Under the pieces are notes generated by a model, which made no database searches, was not told where the DNA came from, and saw nothing but the letters and a program-made list of their open reading frames with translations. Shown here piece by piece: positions 1 through 4,522 of a stretch of 5,575 nt of DNA. This DNA comes from Fimbriimonadales bacterium. GTDB taxonomy: Bacteria; Armatimonadota; Fimbriimonadia; Fimbriimonadales; Fimbriimonadaceae. The number at the start of each line of letters is the position of its first letter. The stretch's first letter is position 1. A program made the translations under genes and the position numbers. The DNA lies in NCBI GenBank assembly GCA_026392145.1, contig JAPLCS010000059.1, positions 1-5,575 of the forward strand. Direction: 5' to 3'.

Positions 1-121
1 TGGAATCCGATCATATCAGCAAGATTCGAGTTCAGATGCCAAAACAACAAAGTTGACGAATTCACTCCCAAGCCCATAAGTTCTCAAGCCCAAAAACTCC
101 CATAGCCAGTTAAAACACATG

Positions 122-160
122 TCAAGGTGTCCGTCAATTTACAGACGAACACACCTTTGA
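122..160. terminator. Imperfect hairpin, possible terminator or operator
   Basis: AAGGTGT at 124-130 pairs with ACACCTT at 151-157. The arms extend outward to TCAAGGTGT and ACACCTTTGA with one bulged T. Inside, CGTC at 132-135 pairs with GACG at 144-147 around an eight-base AT-rich loop. Only a short T run follows, so an intrinsic terminator for an upstream + gene is possible but weak. The right arm lies about where the -35 region of the next gene would be, so an operator is the alternative reading. Confidence 0.35.
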
Positions 161-169
161 TGCTCCAAG

Positions 170-175
170 TAAACT
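170..175 (+). promoter_or_regulatory. -10-like box of the redoxin gene, leaderless spacing
   Basis: TAAACT matches the TAnnnT core of a bacterial -10 element. Exactly six bases separate it from the GTG start at 182, so transcription would begin at or next to the first base of the start codon. No convincing -35 box and no Shine-Dalgarno sequence are visible. The same arrangement occurs before the genes at 1508 and 3140. Confidence 0.4.
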
Positions 176-181
176 AGAGCC

Positions 182-922
182 GTGAAGTCACTCAAGGTTC
201 TCTCCATGATTATCCTCCTAGGAGGAATCGCAAGCGGTGGAGCCCTCATCTATCTTGCAACGACCCGAGGAAAGTCAGTGCCTGGAGTTGACATGGCACA
301 ACCTCGGCATCCTGTCACAGCCGACATGGAAGCCAAAGTCACCAACCTTAATCAACGCATCGCTCCATTTTTCAAACTTCCAGATACCGACGGAAAACCC
401 ACCATCATCGGCGGGGCTGGACCTCGCCCTCAATTCCTGTACTTCGTTAAGAAAGGGTGCCCCTGCAGCTTCGACGCTGAACCGCTATTTCAATCTCTCT
501 ACAAAAAATTTAACGGCAAGATCGACTTCATCGCTGTCACCGATGCAGAGGCAAAGGATGCTCATAAGTGGGATTTGGACCTCAAGGTCCCCTACTCGGT
601 GGTCTCCAATCCCACCGTGGACATCATGAATGCGTACCAGGCGCCTTCATCGGTATACAACTCACTAATCTCGAAAGAAGGTGTCATTGTGAACCGTTGG
701 GCCGGCTACAGCAAAGCCTACTTAACCGAAATGAACGAAGCGATTTCTAAACTATTAGCAGTACCATTGACTCCATTCGATGTTCAATACGCTCCGATTG
801 CAGGCACCACCGGCTGTTCATTCACCAAGTATCAAGAAGGAAAATCGGTCTGGGACACGCCAAGCAAACAACTGCCAAGCAAAGGCTCAATCCTCAAAGA
901 ATCGGCTCAACAGCCGAAATAG
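182..922 (+). CDS. Membrane-anchored redoxin (thioredoxin-fold) protein with a CPC motif
   Basis: This 246-residue protein probably works on the outer face of the cytoplasmic membrane as a thiol oxidoreductase or peroxidase-like redoxin. Residues 1-5 carry two lysines, followed by a hydrophobic segment at about 6-26 that suits an uncleaved anchor or signal peptide. The thioredoxin-like domain spans about 58-192. A beta strand leads into KKGCPCSF, with Cys93 and Cys95 at the start of a helix where redoxins of the AhpC/TSA superfamily have their active cysteine. Pro155 (QAPSS) sits where the fold has its cis-proline, before the strand SLISKEGVIV. A third cysteine, Cys212, lies in the C-terminal tail (GTTGCSF). 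The GTG start is preferred because it precedes the positively charged N-terminus and has a -10-like box six bases upstream; an internal ATG at 206 would remove that charged end. The gene converges on the tRNA gene. The substrate is not deducible. Confidence 0.8.
   Translation: MKSLKVLSMIILLGGIASGGALIYLATTRGKSVPGVDMAQPRHPVTADMEAKVTNLNQRIAPFFKLPDTDGKPTIIGGAGPRPQFLYFVKKGCPCSFDAEPLFQSLYKKFNGKIDFIAVTDAEAKDAHKWDLDLKVPYSVVSNPTVDIMNAYQAPSSVYNSLISKEGVIVNRWAGYSKAYLTEMNEAISKLLAVPLTPFDVQYAPIAGTTGCSFTKYQEGKSVWDTPSKQLPSKGSILKESAQQPK
902..917 (-). terminator. Candidate intrinsic terminator of tRNA-Arg, inside the end of the redoxin gene
   Basis: Read on the - strand, TCGGCT, a GTTG loop and AGCCGA form a perfect six-base-pair hairpin. 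TTCTTT follows directly (complement of 896-901). It lies 24 bases past the CCA end of the tRNA, which suits termination of the tRNA transcript. The hairpin occupies the last codons of the convergent redoxin gene. On the + strand it lacks a T run. The stem is short, so this is a moderate call. Confidence 0.4.
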
Positions 923-940
923 TCGACCGGAGAAATAAAT

Positions 941-1016
941 TGGCCCGGACGAAGGGATTCGAACCCCCAACCCTCAGTTCCGAAGACTGATGCTCTATCC
1001 GTTGAGCTACGTCCGG
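941..1016 (-). tRNA. tRNA-Arg, anticodon TCG (reads CGA), CCA encoded
   Basis: The - strand folds as a complete 76-base tRNA. The acceptor stem CCGGACG/CGTCCGG is perfect over seven pairs. The D arm is GCTC/GAGC with loop AACGGATA. The anticodon stem is TCAGT/ACTGA with loop CTTCGGA, giving anticodon TCG at complement 981-983. The variable region has five bases. The T arm is GGGGG, TTCGAAT, CCCTT, with two G-T wobble pairs. The discriminator is G73 (base 944), and the CCA end is encoded at 943-941. An arginine identity follows from the anticodon. In the precursor, the base before position 1 is C and could pair with G73, and the next G could pair with C74, so the primary transcript may have an extended acceptor helix. 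The gene converges on the redoxin gene, with 18 bases between them. Confidence 0.95.
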
Positions 1017-1028
1017 GCGTGGAACAAT

Positions 1029-1034
1029 AGGATA
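1029..1034 (-). promoter_or_regulatory. Weak -10-like box for tRNA-Arg
   Basis: On the - strand TATCCT matches four of six bases of TATAAT and lies 12 bases before the mature 5' end of the tRNA, so a short 5' leader would be made. I see no good -35 partner at 15-18 bases. The call rests on position alone. Confidence 0.25.
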
Positions 1035-1121
1035 CCCAAAATTCTTTTACAAAGGCTAAAGACGGCGAATTCGATACCGATATTTTAGTAGAGAGAGCGA
1101 TTTTGCTCCCGGAATGAAACC

Positions 1122-1430
1122 ATGACCGAAGCCTTACAATTACCTATCCTTGGACTCGAAAATGAATTCCCTGAGGACGTGTTTGTGCTTCACCATGCGC
1201 CCACCCATCGGTTCGGATGCTACTACCACCAAGGCGTTCACGGACTCGCGTGCTTCTCAACCAAATCCGGCGCCAACAGCTTCGGCGAACACATTGAACT
1301 CGATGGCCTATCCGTAATCGCACTCAGCTTTGATGAAGCTCGAGAGGTGGCAAAAGATCGCCCCATGCCCGTCACCGCACTCATGCTGCTCGACAACATG
1401 AACTGCCCCAAAATCCACTACGTTCGGTAA
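1122..1430 (+). CDS. Small conserved-looking protein of unknown function
   Basis: I do not recognise this 102-residue protein. It has no signal peptide and no membrane segment, so it is probably cytoplasmic. The sequence suggests a small alpha/beta fold: strand FVLHHAP (21-27), a hairpin around FGCYYHQGVHGLACFST (31-47), a helix near 48-57, strand LSVIALSF (63-70) running into helix DEAREVAKDR (71-80), and a final strand VTALMLLD (84-91) before the basic end KIHYVR. This strand-helix rhythm loosely resembles SseB-like domains, but I cannot assign it. It is rich in histidine (seven) and has Cys33, Cys44 and Cys95, without a clear metal motif. The ATG at 1122 has GGA at 1111-1113 upstream, a weak ribosome-binding site. 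The gene stands alone between the tRNA and a metal transporter, with 77 bases before the latter. Confidence 0.7.
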   Translation: MTEALQLPILGLENEFPEDVFVLHHAPTHRFGCYYHQGVHGLACFSTKSGANSFGEHIELDGLSVIALSFDEAREVAKDRPMPVTALMLLDNMNCPKIHYVR

Positions 1431-1494
1431 GAAATAGCGTAGCAGGTTAGTGCACAGCATCGGGGTTAATTCAATAATTTCCCAAAACCATTCA

Positions 1495-1500
1495 TAATAT
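1495..1500 (+). promoter_or_regulatory. -10-like box of the cation transporter gene, near-leaderless spacing
   Basis: TAATAT at 1495-1500 fits TAnnnT and lies seven bases before the ATG at 1508. The overlapping CATAAT at 1493-1498 is an alternative, matching five of six bases of TATAAT. Either would place the transcript start within about three bases of the start codon. No Shine-Dalgarno sequence is present. TTCAAT at 1470-1475 is a poor -35 candidate, 17 bases before CATAAT. Confidence 0.4.
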
Positions 1501-1507
1501 TTCTGCG

Positions 1508-2413
1508 ATGCTGAAGCAACAGAGCGGGGAGAAGGCACCAAACCACCTAGAACGCCGTGCTGCGTCCGCCGCTCGACTCTCACTCGTCTTCAACTTCCTG
1601 CAAACCACTCTCAAATTCGTAGGAGCACTGCTCACCGGATCAATTAGCCTCCTCTCCGAAGCGCTACACAGTGCCAGCGATGTCCTCAGTTCTCTGGTTT
1701 CCTTTGTGAGTATTCGTGCCGCCGCCGCCCCACCCGACGAAGAGCACCCGTACGGGCACGGCAAAATAGATACCCTTGCTGGACTCAGCGAAGCCATCCT
1801 GCTTTTTCTCTTCGCCATTTACACGCTCGTAACTGCGACCATTCACATATTCCAAAAGCCAGAGGTCACCAAAGTCGATTTAGGCCTTTGGATTCTCGTG
1901 ATCTGCATGATTGGCGCCGTCTTTGTTTCATTCTCAAATCACAAGGCAGCCAGGGAGACAGAATCCTTCGCACTCCAGTCAAACGTTCAGCACCTGAATG
2001 TGGACATCATCACAACCGTGGGAGTGCTGGTATCGCTACTCATTACCAAGTTCACGGGCTGGCAATATGCCGACCCCATTTTTGCCATCGGCCTCTCTCT
2101 CTGGCTCGGGTTCAGTAGCCTCAAAATGGTGCACTCAGCGTTCCATGAAGTCATTGACCGAACAATTGATGAAGCGGAAATCGCAAAAATAAAGGAAATC
2201 CTCGAGGCAGAATCGGATCTCATCAGTTATCACAAATTGCGCACACGACACTCGGGAGCGTGGCACTACATTGATATTCACCTGGTCGTTCCAAGAACAT
2301 GGAGTGTAGTACAGGGGCACGAACTCGCAGACCGAGTTGAAAAGAAGATTGAAGCAGAACTCCATCCTGCAGTCTGTACAATTCACATTGATCCCTCGCC
2401 AGAATCAATCTAA
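1508..2413 (+). CDS. Cation diffusion facilitator (CDF) transporter, FieF-like, HD-HD metal site
   Basis: This 301-residue protein has the full CDF design: six membrane helices (about 22-44, 46-68, 90-113, 124-143, 163-181, 186-203) and a cytoplasmic C-terminal domain (about 208-297). CDF proteins export divalent metals, mostly Zn2+, by exchange with protons. The transport site is formed by His54 and Asp58 in TM2 (HSASD) and His162 and Asp166 in TM5 (HLNVD). E. coli FieF has Asp instead of His at the first position. The HD-HD set is usual for zinc/cadmium-selective members, so zinc is the best guess. The TM2-TM3 loop keeps Asp77, His80 and His84 (DEEHPYGHGK), equivalent to FieF site B. The C-terminal domain keeps His242, His258, His271, His293 and Asp295, matching the FieF dimer-interface metal site. 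The length matches FieF (300). The ATG start has no Shine-Dalgarno sequence but has a -10-like box just upstream. Confidence 0.93.
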   Translation: MLKQQSGEKAPNHLERRAASAARLSLVFNFLQTTLKFVGALLTGSISLLSEALHSASDVLSSLVSFVSIRAAAAPPDEEHPYGHGKIDTLAGLSEAILLFLFAIYTLVTATIHIFQKPEVTKVDLGLWILVICMIGAVFVSFSNHKAARETESFALQSNVQHLNVDIITTVGVLVSLLITKFTGWQYADPIFAIGLSLWLGFSSLKMVHSAFHEVIDRTIDEAEIAKIKEILEAESDLISYHKLRTRHSGAWHYIDIHLVVPRTWSVVQGHELADRVEKKIEAELHPAVCTIHIDPSPESI

Positions 2414-2435
2414 ACTTTGCCCGGCTTCATCCGTA

Positions 2436-2459
2436 GGGTTAACCCCAGTAAAAATACTG
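2436..2459. repeat. Two adjacent palindromes downstream of the CDF gene
   Basis: GGGTTAACCC at 2436-2445 is a perfect ten-base palindrome. It abuts CAGTA at 2446-2450, which pairs with TACTG at 2455-2459 across four A residues. Together they fill the middle of the 111-base gap between the CDF stop and the next start. They could be an operator for the downstream gene. Palindromes this short are common by chance, and no U run follows, so a terminator is unlikely. Confidence 0.25.
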
Positions 2460-2505
2460 TACACGTTTCTCAGTTAAATGCGGAAGCATTTCTATGGGGG
2501 AATCC

Positions 2506-2512
2506 AGGGGAG
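2506..2512 (+). promoter_or_regulatory. Ribosome-binding site supporting the ATG at 2525
   Basis: AGGGGAG is the best Shine-Dalgarno match in the gap. It ends 12 bases before the ATG at 2525, slightly farther than usual. It favours that ATG over the in-frame TTG at 2417, which has none and directly follows the CDF stop. Confidence 0.45.
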
Positions 2513-2524
2513 TATTCACAGGCA

Positions 2525-3004
2525 ATGATTGACTGGCTAGTTTATATAATGACGGGGGGATTCGCAGGCATCTTGCTTTCGCTGGTTGTCTCGATATTCA
2601 AAGTTGCCCCTGGCAAACCTGAGTTCAATTTTGGCCGATGCGTTGCGCTCTGCATGGCATTTACCTACGCAGCACCATTTGCATTTGTCGAATTCCAGTC
2701 CAAAAAATTGGGAGATGATATCACAGCCCCTGTTCACTATTACTTTGATAACGAGAGCAGTCTGAACGGGGATATCACCAAAATCAAAGTCCTCTTTGCG
2801 ACCAAAGAAACCGCGACCGTCTACATGGCAGTAGACGAAATGCAAAGTTGGGGCGGAGTTGACCATCCACTTGCCAAACTCACCCTCAAGAAGAAAGATT
2901 GGAAAGCCAAGAACGGCAAAGAATATCGATGGAAGGTCATCCACGAAGAGGTCATCAGAAGTGACCGAATGAGCAAAGAAGGCGTGGTTTGGCCGCCCTA
3001 TTAA
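2525..3004 (+). CDS. Two-helix membrane protein of unknown function
   Basis: I do not recognise this 159-residue protein. Residues 4-26 form a glycine-rich hydrophobic helix. A short polar loop (PGKPEFNFGR) follows, then a second helix at about 38-56. The remaining hundred residues are hydrophilic, with alternating strand-like stretches (ITKIKVLFA, ATVYMAVDE, LAKLTLKKKDW, YRWKVIHEEVIRSDR) and the end VVWPPY. This looks like a small beta-rich domain after a helical hairpin; both ends of the hairpin should face the same side. No catalytic motif is visible. The frame is open upstream to a TTG at 2417, which would add 36 residues (195 in all). I chose the ATG because it begins directly at the membrane helix and has AGGGGAG upstream, and because the extra residues look unstructured. 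The gene follows the CDF gene by 111 bases; co-transcription is possible but unproven. Confidence 0.7.
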   Translation: MIDWLVYIMTGGFAGILLSLVVSIFKVAPGKPEFNFGRCVALCMAFTYAAPFAFVEFQSKKLGDDITAPVHYYFDNESSLNGDITKIKVLFATKETATVYMAVDEMQSWGGVDHPLAKLTLKKKDWKAKNGKEYRWKVIHEEVIRSDRMSKEGVVWPPY

Positions 3005-3067
3005 GAAATCGTTCCTAGCTTCCTTGCTGAACGAACTGCGATTAATGTGCGCTCTTTCTCACATCAA

Positions 3068-3085
3068 GTCCTAAATATTGAGGAC
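3068..3085. repeat. 18-base near-palindrome upstream of the ribonuclease gene
   Basis: GTCCT at 3068-3072 and AGGAC at 3081-3085 are inverted copies around AAATATTG, whose AATATT core is itself palindromic; one position pair of nine is mismatched. It lies 55-72 bases before the start at 3140. It could be a binding site for a dimeric regulator or the end structure of the preceding gene, though no T run follows. The rest of the 135-base gap shows only the -10-like box. Confidence 0.25.
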
Positions 3086-3127
3086 AATTCAAAAAACAGG
3101 CACTCTGTGGATTTTCACTATTCCATG

Positions 3128-3133
3128 TAGAAT
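3128..3133 (+). promoter_or_regulatory. -10 box of the ribonuclease gene, leaderless spacing
   Basis: TAGAAT matches five of six bases of TATAAT. Six bases follow, then the ATG at 3140, so a normal initiation distance would place the transcript start on the A of ATG. There is no Shine-Dalgarno sequence and no clear -35 box. It would drive the ribonuclease and probably the McsB homologue behind it. Confidence 0.5.
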
Positions 3134-3139
3134 AGAACT

Positions 3140-4522
3140 ATGACTCCCACGCTGAGTTTTTATGGCGCCACCCGAACGGTCACTGGTTCAAAGCACCTAC
3201 TTTCGGTTGGTAAAGCAGAAGTTCTCATAGACTGTGGACTCTTCCAGGGTCCCAGAGCGTGGCGAGATAAAAACTGGGAACCATTTCCCTTCGACCCCAC
3301 CAAACTTGATGCCGTAGTGCTGACTCATGCTCACGCAGATCACCTAGGCATGATTCCCAAGCTCGTCAAAGACGGCTACAAAGGTCCAGTTTATGCAACT
3401 CCAGCGACAATTGGTCTAGCCAAGATTGCTCTTCCCGACTCGGGAAGGCTACAAGAAGAAGAGGCAAGGTACCACAACCGTCACGGGCTCCGATCCGGTG
3501 CGCAACCAATCTACGACGAGCGCGATGCGTTTGAATCGCTCAAGCGCTTCAAACCTGTCCGCTTCCACGAGCGACATGAGCTCCCCGGTGGGGCAAATTG
3601 GGTTTACAAACCCGCAGGGCACATTCTCGGCTCCGCATTCGCAGAAATTGGACTACCTAATGGTGAGCTTTTAATGATGTCTGGAGACCTTGGTAGGTTC
3701 AACACTCCCATTATCAAGGACCCCGAAATCGTGGACTACTGCGATTATTTGGTCATCGAATCCACCTACGGAGATCGGCTCCACAGTAAGGAAAATCCCC
3801 TTGAAAAACTCGAAGAATGTCTTCAATGGGCGTGGCAAAATGGTGGCACAATTCTTATTCCAAGTTTCGCGATTGGTAGAACCCAAGAACTGCTTTACTA
3901 CTTCCGTGAGCTCCAAAATGCAGGCAGGATGCCCCGCATTCCAATCTATGTTGACTCACCCATGGCAACTTCCGTCACTCAGGTCTATGCCCAGGCGCGT
4001 GACGAACACGATGACGAAATGAAAATTGCCATCAGTGAAGGTGAAAGCTCCCTTGAACCCATGGGACTTAACTATATTCGTGATCGAGAGCAATCCAAAG
4101 CCTTAAACAAGCAAACCGGGCCGCAAGTTATCATTTCTGGTAGTGGCATGGCAAACGGCGGACGCATTAAGCACCATCTAAAGGCTCGACTCGGCAACGA
4201 GAGAACGCTCGTTCTCTTTACCGGATTCCAAGCCGAAGGAACCCTCGGACGCGACCTCATCGGAGGTAATCCGACAGTTTCAATTTATGGTGAAGACGTA
4301 CCGGTAGCCGCAAAAATTGAGAAAATGAATGCGCTCTCCGCGCATGCTGACCAGGGTGAGATGCTCCACTGGTTATCCTTCTTCAAGACCGCACCCAAAA
4401 AGACCTTCATCGTCCACGGCGAACCAGCCGCCCAACAAGTCCTCGCGGAAAAGATAAGACAAGAACTTGGTTGGCACACCGAAATCCCCGAATTTGGAGA
4501 CCGTTACGAGCTCGGAAACTAG
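3140..4522 (+). CDS. RNA-processing metallo-beta-lactamase (beta-CASP/RMMBL) ribonuclease
   Basis: This 460-residue protein belongs to the CPSF73-like beta-CASP nucleases, zinc enzymes that cut or trim RNA in the cytoplasm. The metallo-beta-lactamase motifs are complete: Asp31 (LIDCG), HAHADH at 63-68, His161 (PAGHILGSA) and Asp183 (SGDLGR). The beta-CASP motifs follow: motif A Glu207 (ESTYGDR), motif B His402 (SAHAD) and motif C His426 (VHGE). The beta-CASP insertion lies at about 210-385, including SGSGMANGGR. There is no N-terminal KH domain, so it resembles the bacterial KH-less type such as Thermus TTHA0252 rather than archaeal aCPSF1. The length suits that type. The ATG start gives the family's typical N-terminus (FYGATRTVTGSKHLL) and follows a -10 box by six bases. 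The McsB homologue follows directly and probably shares the transcript. Whether it is mainly an endo- or exonuclease, and on which RNAs, cannot be read from sequence. Confidence 0.92.
   Translation: MTPTLSFYGATRTVTGSKHLLSVGKAEVLIDCGLFQGPRAWRDKNWEPFPFDPTKLDAVVLTHAHADHLGMIPKLVKDGYKGPVYATPATIGLAKIALPDSGRLQEEEARYHNRHGLRSGAQPIYDERDAFESLKRFKPVRFHERHELPGGANWVYKPAGHILGSAFAEIGLPNGELLMMSGDLGRFNTPIIKDPEIVDYCDYLVIESTYGDRLHSKENPLEKLEECLQWAWQNGGTILIPSFAIGRTQELLYYFRELQNAGRMPRIPIYVDSPMATSVTQVYAQARDEHDDEMKIAISEGESSLEPMGLNYIRDREQSKALNKQTGPQVIISGSGMANGGRIKHHLKARLGNERTLVLFTGFQAEGTLGRDLIGGNPTVSIYGEDVPVAAKIEKMNALSAHADQGEMLHWLSFFKTAPKKTFIVHGEPAAQQVLAEKIRQELGWHTEIPEFGDRYELGN

Larger units (their letters stand above)
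1..181. other. Upstream flank; possible 3' end of a truncated gene
   Basis: No complete gene is visible here. All three + frames are open from the left edge for a short way: frame 1 to a TAG at 103-105 (34 codons), frame 2 to a TAA near 77-79, and frame 3 to a TGA at 54-56 (17 codons). Any of these could be the tail of a gene that starts outside the window, and I cannot tell which. On the - strand a reading frame from an ATG at 77-75 is also open to the left edge, but it has no recognisable product. The rest holds an imperfect hairpin (122-160) and the -10-like box of the redoxin gene (170-175), listed separately. Confidence 0.3.

Noticed and set aside
1..77. - strand frame from an ATG at 77-75, open to the left edge
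   Set aside because: It has only about 25 codons with no recognisable sequence or ribosome-binding site, so a divergent gene cannot be supported.
237..629. 130-codon open frame on the + strand in another phase
   Set aside because: It overlaps the redoxin gene, whose frame has a signal anchor, active-site cysteines and a cis-proline. The alternative is Ser/Pro-rich with no family features.
1114..1125. Three-codon frame ATG AAA CCA TGA overlapping the ATG at 1122 by ATGA
   Set aside because: It looks like a coupling leader peptide, but a frame this short arises easily by chance and nothing else supports it.
1492..1818. 108-codon open frame on the - strand
   Set aside because: It is antisense to the start of the CDF transporter, which is certain from its metal-site motifs.
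2417..2524. N-terminal extension of the membrane protein from a TTG at 2417
   Set aside because: The added 36 residues look unstructured, the TTG has no ribosome-binding site, and the palindromes and AGGGGAG in this stretch suit a non-coding gap better.
2537..2944. 135-codon open frame on the - strand
   Set aside because: It lies wholly opposite the membrane-protein gene at 2525-3004, whose translation has clear membrane helices. The - strand translation shows no recognisable motif.
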